From positions 1,922,001 to 1,986,000 of the forward strand of contig CAWHVG010000005.1 in NCBI GenBank assembly GCA_963832725.1: DNA of 64,000 nt, in the 5' to 3' direction. The stretch comes from JAEZBP01 sp963832725. GTDB lineage: Bacteria; Myxococcota_A; Polyangia; Polyangiales; Sandaracinaceae. The translations under genes and the position numbers were made by a program. The notes beneath the pieces were generated by a model that saw only the letters and a program-made list of their open reading frames with translations, searched no databases and was not told the origin of the DNA. Of the stretch, positions 56,042-64,000 are shown one piece after another (positions within the stretch are counted from its first letter, which is position 1; each line of letters begins with the position of its first letter).

Positions 56042-57121
56042 ATGCAGAGATGGCGTCGGCTCGCAGTGCTCGCGTGCGCCTGGTGGATGCTCTTTTCCGG
56101 GAGCGCGCTCGCCCAGGACGCGGCCGCCGCCACCGCGCCGAACGAAGGCGCCTCGAACGACACGCCGGGCGCGACGACGGACCCCGCGAGCACGTCCGAG
56201 ACGGAGCGGGGGAGCGAAGCAGCGCCGGACGCCTCGAGCGGAGATGGCGCAGCCGAGAGCGACCCCGCTGCGACCGCAGCGGACGGCGCAGCCGCAGCGG
56301 ACAGCGCAACCGAGGGCGACCCCGCCACGGCCGCAGCGGACGACGCAGCCGCAGCGGACGACGCAGCCGCAGCGGACGGCGCAACCGAGGCCGACCCCGC
56401 CACGACCGCAGCGGACGACGCAGCCGCAGCGGACGGCGAAGCTGAGAGCGCATCGGACGACGCAGCCGAGAGCGACGCGGACACCGACGAGACCGGCGAC
56501 GGCGACGACTGGGGAGCGAGCGAGGGCTCGGAGGACGACTGGGGCACCTGGGAAGAAGAAGAAGAGGCCCCGCCGGCGCCGACCATTCCCCGCGACGCGC
56601 GGGTGCAGTACGAGATCCTCGGCGCCGTCGTCGGCGCGCTCGCGCTGGGCGCGCTCGGCTTCGGGATCGGCGTCGCCACCGCTGGAGCGGACCACCCGAA
56701 CCGCTCGATCGAGGACGTCCTGCTCGGCGGCCTCGCCGGCGCGGCGGGAGGCTTCCCGATCGGCGCCTGCCTGGGCACGTGGCTCGCGGGCGAGACCGTC
56801 CATGCCGGCGGCGAGGTCTACGGCCCCATCGCCGGCGGTCTGCTCGGCGCCGCCGTGGGCTTGGGTCTCGGCGGCCTGCTCGCGGCGACCACCGGAGACG
56901 ACACTCTCGCCGCCGCCGTCGGCGGCGCCACCGGCGGCACCTTGGCGCTCGCCGGCGCCGTGCTCGGCTACGAGCTGACCGCTCACCCGCAGCCGATGGT
57001 CGTCGGCTCGGGCGGCGAGTCCACGGACGAAGAGTCGACGGGGGAAGAGTCGACCTCGTGGCTCCCCGTGATCGCCCCGAGCCGCTACGGCCTCACCCTG
57101 GGCGTGGCCGGCCGCTTCTGA
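56042..57121 (+). CDS. Exported protein with acidic repeat linker and glycine-zipper membrane domain
   Basis: 359 residues. Signal peptide (VLACAWWMLFSGSALA), then ~150 residues of acidic A-A-D-D-A/E-D-P repeats and DDW motifs, then Gly-rich hydrophobic segments (ILGAVVGALALGALGFGIGVA; GLAGAAGGFPIGACLGTWLAG; GGLLGAAVGLGLGGLLAA) typical of glycine-zipper outer-membrane or envelope proteins, and a final strand (YGLTLGVAGRF). Function unknown; the acidic part may be cell-wall or ion binding. Confidence 0.7.
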   Translation: MQRWRRLAVLACAWWMLFSGSALAQDAAAATAPNEGASNDTPGATTDPASTSETERGSEAAPDASSGDGAAESDPAATAADGAAAADSATEGDPATAAADDAAAADDAAAADGATEADPATTAADDAAAADGEAESASDDAAESDADTDETGDGDDWGASEGSEDDWGTWEEEEEAPPAPTIPRDARVQYEILGAVVGALALGALGFGIGVATAGADHPNRSIEDVLLGGLAGAAGGFPIGACLGTWLAGETVHAGGEVYGPIAGGLLGAAVGLGLGGLLAATTGDDTLAAAVGGATGGTLALAGAVLGYELTAHPQPMVVGSGGESTDEESTGEESTSWLPVIAPSRYGLTLGVAGRF

Positions 57122-57172
57122 TCCGAGCCCGAGCCGCGGGGCTCGACGCGAGCGAGCGCTGGACGTCCAGGC

Positions 57173-58255
57173 TCAAGGCGAGCAGTAGCCCGTCAGCTCC
57201 ACGTAGGCGCGGCCGGTGACGTCGCCGTCGACCGTGGCGTCGCCCTCCCAGTAGCTCTCGCTGACCCGCATGGTGTTGGCGTGCTCCTGCGCGTCCATCA
57301 CCTGCGTGACGCCGAGAGAGATGCCGTCCACCTGCACGTCCCAGCCGAGCGGATAGGTGCAGCTCGTGTCCGGGCTGGTCCAGGTTCCGCGCGAGGTCAC
57401 AGTGACCTGATCGGCCGTCAGCTCGCGTGCGCCACCGCAGGTCGCGTCGCTGATCGTCCCGCTGACGTAGCCGTCACTGCCGTGGACGAGGAAGAGCATG
57501 ATGTTCCGACCGTCGTCGAGCTCGATGCCGAACCAATCCCAGCCGAGCATGGAGATGTCGGTGAGGTCGCCCCACTGGTGGTCGAACCAGCTCGTCCCGG
57601 TCACGTCGAGCGTCTCGCCGCCCACCGTGACCGTGCCGCTCGTGTCCATGCGCGGCCGAGAGTAGTAGTAGGTGTAGCCGCCGAAGGGATAGTCCTCGCG
57701 CCCGTCGCCGTGATTGAGCACCGGCGCGTCGGTCGTGTGCAGCATCAGGTCGAGGCTCACGCCGTCGAAGGTCCCCGCGAGATGGTCCGTGCCGTCGCCG
57801 CCTTCGCCGCTGACCTGATCGAACATGAAGCGGAAGCCGTTCGGCACGATCTCGGGCCGCGCGAACACGAACTGCGCGCCGGGATGAAAGACCGAGCCAT
57901 CGACATCCGTGAGCGCCGCGTTCATCAACATGGCCCCGAAGTCGAACACGAAGAAGGTCACCTGATAGCCGAAGCGGCGGCCGGTTCCGTCCTCGAGGTG
58001 ACCGGTCCAGTACCACCACTCGACCGGCTCGCCCGAGTGGACCGAGTCGTCCGCGGGCAACCCCACCTGGCTGTCGGCCACGCAGAGGTCGGTGCTCGTG
58101 TCGCGGCCGGCGTCGGCAGGTCCGGCGTCGGCAGGTCCGGCATCGGGTGAACCAGCGTCGGCCGAGGCAGGCTCGGCGTCGGTGGACGCATCCGGCGCGG
58201 CCATGGGCGAGCCGCACGCGGCGAAGATCAGGGCGAACGAAGCGAAGCGAAACAT
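57173..58255 (-). CDS. CrtC/AttH-like lipoprotein (lipocalin-type hydroxyneurosporene-synthase fold)
   Basis: 360 residues. MFRFASFALIFAAC is a lipoprotein signal, then a D-A-G linker, then GEPVEWWYWTGHLEDGTGRR, the E-W-W-Y signature of CrtC/AttH, followed by QVTFFVFDFG, GTSWFDHQWGDL and GWDWFGIELDDGR. The family includes carotenoid 1,2-hydratases and uncharacterised exported lipocalin-like proteins; a lipoprotein form favours the second. TATCTT lies 6 nt before ATG 58255. Confidence 0.8.
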   Translation of the reverse strand: MFRFASFALIFAACGSPMAAPDASTDAEPASADAGSPDAGPADAGPADAGRDTSTDLCVADSQVGLPADDSVHSGEPVEWWYWTGHLEDGTGRRFGYQVTFFVFDFGAMLMNAALTDVDGSVFHPGAQFVFARPEIVPNGFRFMFDQVSGEGGDGTDHLAGTFDGVSLDLMLHTTDAPVLNHGDGREDYPFGGYTYYYSRPRMDTSGTVTVGGETLDVTGTSWFDHQWGDLTDISMLGWDWFGIELDDGRNIMLFLVHGSDGYVSGTISDATCGGARELTADQVTVTSRGTWTSPDTSCTYPLGWDVQVDGISLGVTQVMDAQEHANTMRVSESYWEGDATVDGDVTGRAYVELTGYCSP

Positions 58256-58261
58256 CGCGCG

Positions 58262-58267
58262 AAGATA
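58262..58267 (-). promoter_or_regulatory. -10 hexamer (TATCTT), leaderless placement, CrtC/AttH-like gene
   Basis: Six nt before ATG 58255. Confidence 0.45.
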
Positions 58268-58321
58268 CCGGCATCCAATGGCGTGGCAACGCCGCGAAGG
58301 CGCCGGTCGCCGCGGACCTGT

Positions 58322-58489
58322 GCTCGCCCAGCACGCGCAGCCGTCGGTCTCGTACGATTTCGCGCCACAGAACCTACGCTCGCCCAGCACGCGCGGCCGT
58401 CGGTCTCGTACGATTTCGCGCCACAGGACCTGCGCTCGCCCAGCACGCGCAGCCGTCGGTCTCGTACGATTTCGCGCCGCAGGACCGGC
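58322..58489 (+). repeat. Three tandem 56-bp repeats
   Basis: Copies start at 58322, 58378 and 58434 and differ at a few positions; each contains TCTCGTACGATTTCGCGCC. They fill the space between the CrtC/AttH-like gene and the oxidoreductase. No spacers, so not a CRISPR. Confidence 0.9.
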
Positions 58490-58568
58490 CTGCGAACGTC
58501 GGCGATCCGCAGCGATCGTGATCGCGCTGCGGCTGGCGTCCGAGGGGCTCGAGCACCAGGGTTGACCG

Positions 58569-59515
58569 GTGCGCGCGATCCGCTTTCATCGATACGGCCC
58601 TCCCGGCGTGCTGCGCTGGGAAGAGGCGCCCGATCCGGTGCCCGGCCGAGGCGAGGTGCGAGTACGTGTGCGGGCCGCGGCGTTGAACCCGAAGGACGCG
58701 CTCGTCCGCAAGGGCAAGCTGCGCCTCTTCACGGGCTGGCAGCGCTTCCCGCTGGCGAGCGGCTATGATCTGGCCGGCGTCGTCGACGCGCTCGGCCCCG
58801 GGGTGCGCTCGGTGGCGGCCGGCGACGCGGTCTTCTCGATGATCCAGAGCTGGCGTGCCGGCGCCTGCGCGGAGCTGGCCGTGGTGCCCGAGCGGGAGCT
58901 GGCGCGAAAGCCGGCGTCGCTGTCGATGACCGAGGCCGCCGCCGTCCCGCTCGCCGCGTCGACTGCGCTTCAAGCGTTGCGCGATCTGCTGCACGTCCGT
59001 GCCGGCGACGAGGTCGTGCTCAACGGCGCCTCCGGTGGCGTCGGTGTGTTCGCGATTCAGATCGCCAAGATCCTCGGCGCACGGGCGGTGGCGGTCTGCA
59101 GTCGCAAGAACGCAGGAGCTGGTCACCTCCCTCGGCGCCGACGAGGTCCTCCCCTACGACGAGGCGCCGCTCACCGCCCGACGACGCCGCTTCGACGCCA
59201 TCTTCGACATCTTCGGCAGCGCGCCTTTCCCGAAGGTCGCGCATCTTCTCGGCCCGCGCGGCCGCTACGCGACCACCCTCCCCCGGCCTTCGACCGCCGA
59301 CCCGTGATCTGCCGACTCGGCACACCCGCCGGCCCGCTCGCCTGGTCGTCGTGAAGAGCGACTCCCGCGACCTCGCCCAGCTCGCGAGCTGGATCGACGA
59401 GGGCGCGCTCAGGCCGGTCATCGACCGCGTCTGGCCCATCGAAGACGCCGCCGAAGCGCACGTCTACCTCGAGACCAAGCGGGCCCGCGGCAAGATCGTC
59501 CTCGAGGTCGGCTGA
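58569..59515 (+). CDS. MDR-family zinc-independent alcohol dehydrogenase/quinone oxidoreductase (two frameshifts)
   Basis: Repaired length ~315 residues. The N-terminal GroES-like domain has AAALNPKDALVRKG and GYDLAGVVDALGPGV; the NAD(P)-binding motif is VLNGASGGVGVFAIQIAKILGA. After an indel near 59110 it goes on as LVTSLGADEVLPYDE, FDAIFDIFGSAPF, and after another near 59285 as LRPVIDRVWPIEDAAEAHVY-x-KGKIVLEVG, a complete C-terminus. No structural zinc Cys are seen, which fits QOR-like enzymes. Substrate unknown. Confidence 0.75.
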
Positions 59516-59639
59516 CTCGCTGCGGCTCCCAGCACCCGCTGGGGTGCACGACAGTCCGGTTTCGGTCATGCTGGGTTTCATCGCATCGCGCCCTCGTCGG
59601 TTGGGGGTCACGCGCGATGCGCCGTGGGGATGAGGGAGA

Positions 59640-59972
59640 GTGAGAGGTCTCTTCGGAGCAGTGATGCTCCTATCGATCGGCTGCAGCACGCCGTACTACC
59701 GCTCGTGCCAACACGATTCCGACTGCCCGGGCGGATGGCACTGCTTCCGTGGTCTGCCGAACGCGGATGACGGCGTCTGCACCACCACCTGCGACTCGAC
59801 GGCGGCGTGCACGGAGGTCCACGGCGACCGGAGCTTCTGTACGGCAATGCAGCTTTGCGCGGAGAGCTGCGACACGGATCTCGACTGCCGGCCCTCCGCG
59901 CAATGCGTGCCGGAGAGCGACCTGGTCATCGCGGCAGGGATCTGCTCGCCACGAGCGGACGGGGGAATGTGA
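59640..59972 (+). CDS. Small Cys-rich lipoprotein
   Basis: 110 residues. Signal with lipobox LLSIGC, then three C-x4-D-C / C-x-x-x-C units (YRSCQHDSDCPGGWHCF; CTTTCDSTAACTEVHGDRSFC; CAESCDTDLDCRPSAQC). Likely a disulfide-stabilised surface protein. GTG 59640 has GAGGGAGA upstream. Stop overlaps the next gene (TGATG), so the two are coupled. Confidence 0.75.
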   Translation: MRGLFGAVMLLSIGCSTPYYRSCQHDSDCPGGWHCFRGLPNADDGVCTTTCDSTAACTEVHGDRSFCTAMQLCAESCDTDLDCRPSAQCVPESDLVIAAGICSPRADGGM

Positions 59973-60970
59973 TGCGCCGCGCGATCGCCTCGCTCGTCCT
60001 GTCTCTGCTCGCCAGCTGCGTCCCGGCGGGCATTCCGGGCGAGAATGACAGCGTCTACGCCCACACGTCGACGCTCTGCCCGGGCTGCCACGAGCTCGAC
60101 GCGTTCGCCGCCGGGGGCCGCTATTCGGTCACCGTCACCCTGGGCTTCGCGCCCCCGCTCGGCTGCTCCGGCGACGGGTTCGACGTCCAAGGATCCGGCG
60201 CGGCCGAAGACGTCGCCTCCGAGTCGGCGCTGTCCGGCTGTGGACGCACCGTCACGTTCTCCGCGCCGCACCCGGGCATCGCGACGCTCGTGGTGCTCAG
60301 GCCCGGCGAGACGTATCCCCTCGACCGAATCCCGCTACCCATCGTCGCCGCCGATCGCGTGAGCTTCCGGCACGACACGCTCACGTCCTGGTCGCCTCTG
60401 GAGCTCGACCACATCGTCCTGCCGGTCGGCGCGTACCTCGACATCTCACCGACCGTCTTCGGCAATGGTGAGCCCATCGTCCACGACCCTTCGCAGGTCA
60501 CCTTCACGTTCGAGGGCGCGGTCTCGGAGGATCCGAACGACGGCGCAGCGCTCTTCGGACCGAGGCCGGACCACGTGCTCGTCTCGGCCACGGAGGTCGG
60601 GAGCGGGACCGTACAGGCGCAGGTCGGCGACGCGACCGGCACCCTCTCGGTCGACGTGGTGTCACCCGAGGCGATCGACTCGCCCGAGCGCTGGTGCAAT
60701 CTCGAAGAGCACTGCGACGGGCTCGACAACGACTGCGACGGAGCGGTGGACGAGACCGGCGACGACGGCTGTGTTTTCTATTTGGCGACCGCGACCTGCG
60801 ACGCGGGCCGGTGCACGAACATCGAGTGCTTCGCGGGCTACGGCGACTGCGACGACCAGCCGGGATGCGAGGTCGTGCTGTCGAACGATGCCGACAACTG
60901 CGGCGCTTGCGGCAACGCCTGCGCCGACGGTGAGGTCTGCACCGACAGCGCCTGCGCCCCCGGCCCCTGA
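59972..60970 (+). CDS. Lipoprotein with MopE-type metal-binding motif
   Basis: 332 residues. Signal LVLSLLASCVPAG, then a beta-rich body (YSVTVTLGFAPPLGC; VTFTFEGAVSEDP), then EEHCDGLDNDCDGAVDETG, the MopE (PF11617) calcium- or copper-binding motif, and a Cys-rich end (CGACGNACADGEVC). Surface location is likely. It is translated together with the preceding small lipoprotein. Confidence 0.8.
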   Translation: MRRAIASLVLSLLASCVPAGIPGENDSVYAHTSTLCPGCHELDAFAAGGRYSVTVTLGFAPPLGCSGDGFDVQGSGAAEDVASESALSGCGRTVTFSAPHPGIATLVVLRPGETYPLDRIPLPIVAADRVSFRHDTLTSWSPLELDHIVLPVGAYLDISPTVFGNGEPIVHDPSQVTFTFEGAVSEDPNDGAALFGPRPDHVLVSATEVGSGTVQAQVGDATGTLSVDVVSPEAIDSPERWCNLEEHCDGLDNDCDGAVDETGDDGCVFYLATATCDAGRCTNIECFAGYGDCDDQPGCEVVLSNDADNCGACGNACADGEVCTDSACAPGP

Positions 60971-61047
60971 GACGGCTGAGGCGCCGCCGACATTCGCGAC
61001 CGCGGCCGTCTCGTTCGGACGTGGACCGCAAGGTTTCGGGCAAGAGC

Positions 61048-62166
61048 TCAAGGCTCGAGCAGCGCGCTCTCCAGCGGTCCTGACATGGCCTCGTCGGCGC
61101 GGCGGTCCTCGGCCACCCTCGCCACGTCTTCACGAGCGATGAGCCCGATCGCGGCGGCGTGCTCGGCCGCGGCGACGCTGTCCTCGACGACGACCAGCTC
61201 GGTGCCGCAGGCCCGCGCTCGCCCGATCAGCGCGTCCAGCTCGGGGTGCCGGTGCCCGACGTCGCGGATGTAGATCACCGGCACGCGCCCTCGATGATGC
61301 TCGGCGACGGCCACGTAATGGCGCGCGTCCTCCTGCCCGCTGTCACCGATGAGCACGAAAGGCAGCCCGGGATGATCGAGCAAGAGCCGGTTCACCTTGG
61401 CGACCTTGTGCGTGTGCCCGCCGAGCGGCGCGAAGCCGTTCCGCGAGATGCCCCAGTCGCGAAGGATCATCGGCCCCTTGGGGATGTCGTGCCGCTCGAA
61501 GAGCACCGCGAGATGCTCGTAGAGGTTCCAGGGGCTGCTCGACACGTAGAAGATCGGGTTGTCGCCCCTCCGGAGGGTGCGATAGAGCGCCGCCACTCCC
61601 TCGAAAGGCAGCCGCACCCGCGCGTCGGTGAGAAAGAGCGTCGCCGCCCGCGAAAGCGGATGCCGCACGTTGGTGTCGATGACGGTGTCGTCGATGTCGC
61701 TGACGATGGCGAGCTCGGCGCGACTCGGCGTGACCAGCACCTCGGCCGTCGACCGCGCCGCGTGCCCCGGCAAGCGCAGCCCGACCTCGTTCCATCCGGG
61801 CGTGACCTCGGGAGGCGGCGTCAGCAAGAGGGCGAGGTGCCCCTCCTCGTCGGTCGGCGCGGTCCAGCACGTCTCTCCCCAGCGGATCTCGACGGGGATC
61901 TCCGGGATCTCCAGCGTCGCGTAGCGCTTGTAGGACGCGACGAAGGTGTGCCGCAGCGACGCTCCCTCCCGCCACGCGGGCGCGCCGCGGTCCTCGAGCA
62001 CCCGAGCCAGCACCGTCGCGCGCTCGCCGCAGGCCCAGCCGCGGTAGGGGACGATGCGCGGCGGGCGGCTCAGCCCGAGCACCTCGCGCGAGCGCCGGTA
62101 GGCCCGTCCCCACTGCCGGTCCACCTCGTAGAGGGCGCGCTGGACGGCGGCGGACAGGGAGGGCAT
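61048..62166 (-). CDS. App1-family phosphatidate phosphatase-like HAD protein
   Basis: 372 residues. An N-terminal beta domain (RIVPYRGWACGERATVLARVLED) is followed by the App1 catalytic domain PF09949: AIVSDIDDTVIDTNVRHPL (D-x-D-x-T), FYVSSSPWNLYEHLA, KVAKVNRLL and VLIGDSGQEDARHY. Family members dephosphorylate phosphatidate at membranes; no TM helix here. TAGCCA lies 8 nt before ATG 62166. The C-terminus is complete. Confidence 0.85.
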   Translation of the reverse strand: MPSLSAAVQRALYEVDRQWGRAYRRSREVLGLSRPPRIVPYRGWACGERATVLARVLEDRGAPAWREGASLRHTFVASYKRYATLEIPEIPVEIRWGETCWTAPTDEEGHLALLLTPPPEVTPGWNEVGLRLPGHAARSTAEVLVTPSRAELAIVSDIDDTVIDTNVRHPLSRAATLFLTDARVRLPFEGVAALYRTLRRGDNPIFYVSSSPWNLYEHLAVLFERHDIPKGPMILRDWGISRNGFAPLGGHTHKVAKVNRLLLDHPGLPFVLIGDSGQEDARHYVAVAEHHRGRVPVIYIRDVGHRHPELDALIGRARACGTELVVVEDSVAAAEHAAAIGLIAREDVARVAEDRRADEAMSGPLESALLEP

Positions 62167-62241
62167 CGGCCAGGTGGCTAGCCTCCCGCACACCTCCGGA
62201 AAGAGCGACGTGGTGCTGATTGACACTTCGGGGCGCGGCCA

Positions 62242-62247
62242 TAGACT
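62242..62247 (+). promoter_or_regulatory. -10 hexamer (TAGACT), leaderless placement
   Basis: Seven nt before ATG 62255. Confidence 0.45.
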
Positions 62248-62254
62248 CCGCCCC

Positions 62255-62572
62255 ATGTCCTACCCCGACTTCCTCATCGACAAGCGCGTGCTGCAGCGGA
62301 ACATCCAGAAGGGCATCGTCGACCCGAAGGAGCACCAGAAGAACCTCCAGGCCCTCCCGGACGTCGCGTCCAACGCCCAGGTCTGCACGCCGGATCCCGA
62401 AGAGGAGCCGAAGGCCCAGTCGGCGCAGTCGGCCCAGTCGGCCCAGTCGGCCCAGTCGACCCAGTCGGCCCAGTCGACCCAGTCGGCCCAGTCGAGCGAG
62501 CCGGCTGAGTCCGCCCAGTCGAGCGAGCCGACCCAGTCGAGCGAGTCGAGCGAGCCGGAAGCGCAGAACTGA
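62255..62572 (+). CDS. Small protein with a (QSA)n repeat tail
   Basis: 105 residues. A folded start (MSYPDFLIDKRVLQRNIQKGI and KEHQKNLQALPDVASNAQVC) leads to ~50 residues of Q-S-A/Q-S-T/S-E-P repeats encoded by a CAGTCGGCC-type 9-bp array (about 62417-62560). The array length could change by slippage. The first half looks like a small DUF common in myxobacteria but is not named here. It lies 7 bp before the DUF1844 gene. Confidence 0.65.
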   Translation: MSYPDFLIDKRVLQRNIQKGIVDPKEHQKNLQALPDVASNAQVCTPDPEEEPKAQSAQSAQSAQSAQSTQSAQSTQSAQSSEPAESAQSSEPTQSSESSEPEAQN

Positions 62573-62579
62573 GCCCTCC

Positions 62580-62837
62580 ATGGACGACGCCATCCCGCCG
62601 ATCGACTTCAACACCTTCGTCCTCTCGATGAGCACGGCCTGCATGGCACAGCTCGGCGAGGTCGCGGGGCCCGACGGCGGCGGCGTCGACCTGGCCATGG
62701 CCAAGCAGACGATCGACATCCTCGACATGCTCGAGGAGAAGACCCGCGGGAACCTGACCGGTGAAGAGGAGCGCATCCTCTCGCAGGTCCTCGCAGATCT
62801 CCGGGACGCCTACAATCGCAAGGCCAACGCGAGCTGA
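62580..62837 (+). CDS. DUF1844 family protein
   Basis: 85 residues: IPPIDFNTFVLSMSTACMAQLG, then LAMAKQTIDILDMLEEKTRGNLTGEEERIL and a final Y-N-R-K-A. This is the whole DUF1844 domain, a small helical cytoplasmic family conserved in Deltaproteobacteria and Acidobacteria, function unknown. Follows the repeat-tail gene by 7 bp in the same direction. Confidence 0.9.
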   Translation: MDDAIPPIDFNTFVLSMSTACMAQLGEVAGPDGGGVDLAMAKQTIDILDMLEEKTRGNLTGEEERILSQVLADLRDAYNRKANAS

Positions 62838-62925
62838 GCCGCAGCCGGCGGCACCCCGACGCGGGGTCCGGCACCTGCACGGCGCGACCTTCGCCCGCAC
62901 GGTGGGCTCCCCGCCGGCAAATGGG

Positions 62926-62931
62926 TATGCT
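62926..62931 (+). promoter_or_regulatory. -10 hexamer (TATGCT), leaderless placement, Clp gene
   Basis: Eight nt before ATG 62940; no Shine-Dalgarno between. Confidence 0.5.
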
Positions 62932-62939
62932 GCGCCGCG

Positions 62940-64000
62940 ATGAGCAAGCTGACGCTCCGGCTCGAGGCCTACGAAAAAGACACTCGCCAGCTCATCGGTG
63001 CGGCCCAGGGGCTCGCCGACGAGCGCACCAACACGGAGGTGGAGCCGCTCCACCTGCTCTACCGGCTGGTGGAAGGCACCGAGACGGTGCAGGAGGCCAT
63101 CCGGCGCGCCGGCGTGGACCCGACCGACGTGCTGGTCGAGGCCGAGTCGGAGGTCCGGAAGCTCCCGAAGAATCGGGACGCCGTCTCCTACCTCTCGCCG
63201 CGCATGCTCGATCTCCTCGGTCGCGCCGAGGGCGAAGCCGCGCGCGACAACGGCGCCAGGGTCTCCGTCGCGCACCTCTTGGTCGCGGCGGCGCAGGAGA
63301 CCGACGGGCCGGTGCGCCGGGTGCTGCGCCGCGTCGGGCTGAGCGCGCCCATCCTCCGGAGCGCCGCCAGCGGCGCGTCCTTCTCGTCGAAAGAGAGCGG
63401 CAGCGTGAAGAGCAGCAACCCGAGCGCGGACGGCGATCCGCTCGAGCTCTACGGACGCGACCTGACCCGCCTGGCCGCGCAGGGGAAGTTCGACCCGGTG
63501 GTCGGCCGCGACGCCGAGCTGCGACGCATCCTGCAGGTGCTGGCCCGCCGCCACGAGAACAACCCGCTCCTGGTCGGCGAGCCCGGGGTGGGCCGAACCT
63601 CGATCGTCCGCGGCCTGGCGATGCGCATGGCCAAGGGCGACGTGCCGAAGATGCTGCAGGAGCGGCGCCTCGTCGCGATCGAGATGGGCGCGATGGTGGC
63701 GGGCGCGAAGCTCCGCGGCCAGCTCGAAGAGCGGATGCGCGCGCTCTTGGACGCCGTCCGTGACTCGGGCGGCGAGGTCATCCTGGTGGTGCCGGATCTG
63801 GCGTCCCTCGCCGACAACGGAACCGGTGCCGCCGAGCTCTTCGGCGTCGCGCTCGCCCGCGGCGAGGTCCGCGCCATCGGCATCGCGACGCCGGACGGCA
63901 TGCGCAAGGCCTTCGACGACAACAGCAGCCTCTCGCGCCGCTTCGTCTCCATTTCGGTCGACGCGCCGACGATGGACGAGGCGATCGCCGTCTTGCGTGG
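62940..64000 (+). CDS. Clp/Hsp100 ATPase, N-terminal part, with degenerate NBD1
   Basis: 353 residues visible; continues past the window. Residues 1-140 are a Clp N domain (VEPLHLLYRLVEG, VSVAHLLVAAAQE). LTRLAAQGKFDPVVGRDAELRRILQVL-type sequence starts NBD1. The Walker A is GEPGVGRTS, with Arg for the catalytic Lys, and the Walker B region reads VILVVPDLASL, where ClpB has I-L-F-I-D-E. AGAKLRGQLEERM keeps the rest of the fold. NBD1 may bind without hydrolysing ATP. NBD2 is outside the window. Confidence 0.85.
   Translation, partial: MSKLTLRLEAYEKDTRQLIGAAQGLADERTNTEVEPLHLLYRLVEGTETVQEAIRRAGVDPTDVLVEAESEVRKLPKNRDAVSYLSPRMLDLLGRAEGEAARDNGARVSVAHLLVAAAQETDGPVRRVLRRVGLSAPILRSAASGASFSSKESGSVKSSNPSADGDPLELYGRDLTRLAAQGKFDPVVGRDAELRRILQVLARRHENNPLLVGEPGVGRTSIVRGLAMRMAKGDVPKMLQERRLVAIEMGAMVAGAKLRGQLEERMRALLDAVRDSGGEVILVVPDLASLADNGTGAAELFGVALARGEVRAIGIATPDGMRKAFDDNSSLSRRFVSISVDAPTMDEAIAVLR

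Noticed and set aside
58322..58489. CRISPR array
   Set aside because: The 56-bp units abut without unique spacers.

Overview
The window is very GC-rich and looks like the chromosome of a myxobacterium, probably Polyangiales (Sandaracinus-like). The signs are MYXO-CTERM sorting tails, many lipoproteins with Asp-Ala-Gly linkers and RCC1 or Cys-rich repeats, a Hanks-type Ser/Thr kinase, a type VI secretion VgrG, and lineage-restricted paralogues. Lineage is inferred from gene content only; no rRNA is present. About seventeen apparent single-base frameshifts interrupt otherwise coherent genes, including tamA and tamB. I read most of these as sequencing or assembly indels, so frameshifted genes are given as single CDS spans with a note.

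Layout. 1-6.9 kb: a VgrG cut by the window edge, a divergent protein with a possible caspase-type His/Cys pair, an RCC1 lipoprotein, and debris including a MYXO-CTERM tail and a 5' fragment of recA. 7-18.5 kb: lineage-type genes, including two paralogous large lipoproteins (7.8-10.0 kb and 14.9-17.2 kb), a multi-TM protein, an NTR-like secreted protein and a CBS/HEPN-like/DUF3293 fusion. 19.2-32.6 kb: a probable integrative element. It carries a co-directional module (small TM protein, RadC/JAMM protein, ComM-like AAA+ ATPase, PD-(D/E)XK nuclease), an XRE repressor with a palindromic operator candidate, an EcsC-like protein, an RCC1 lipoprotein, a reverse transcriptase with a divergent partner and a hairpin-rich non-coding tract, an excisionase-like protein and a tyrosine integrase. 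The integrase reading frame runs through the terminator and into the tRNA-Phe gene, the likely integration site.

32.8-43.2 kb: conserved envelope and signalling genes: DUF1285, a TamB-TamA pair, then an overlapping operon of a Ser/Thr kinase, a photoactive-yellow-protein-like PAS fused to a V4R domain, and a 57-residue protein. The last two have a decayed second copy at 44.9-45.5 kb. 46.1-47.8 kb holds a lower-GC P-loop ATPase that looks acquired. 49.1-49.8 kb is a 21-bp minisatellite. 49.9-64 kb: a DUF2961 lipoprotein, a Cys-rich lipoprotein, a ParE-type toxin-antitoxin pair, EgtD, a thioesterase, a CrtC/AttH-like lipoprotein, an oxidoreductase, a MopE-like protein, an App1-type phosphatase, DUF1844, and the start of a Clp/Hsp100 protein whose first nucleotide-binding site looks degenerate.

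Many start codons have a TAnnnT hexamer 5-8 nt upstream and no Shine-Dalgarno, which suggests widespread leaderless transcription.
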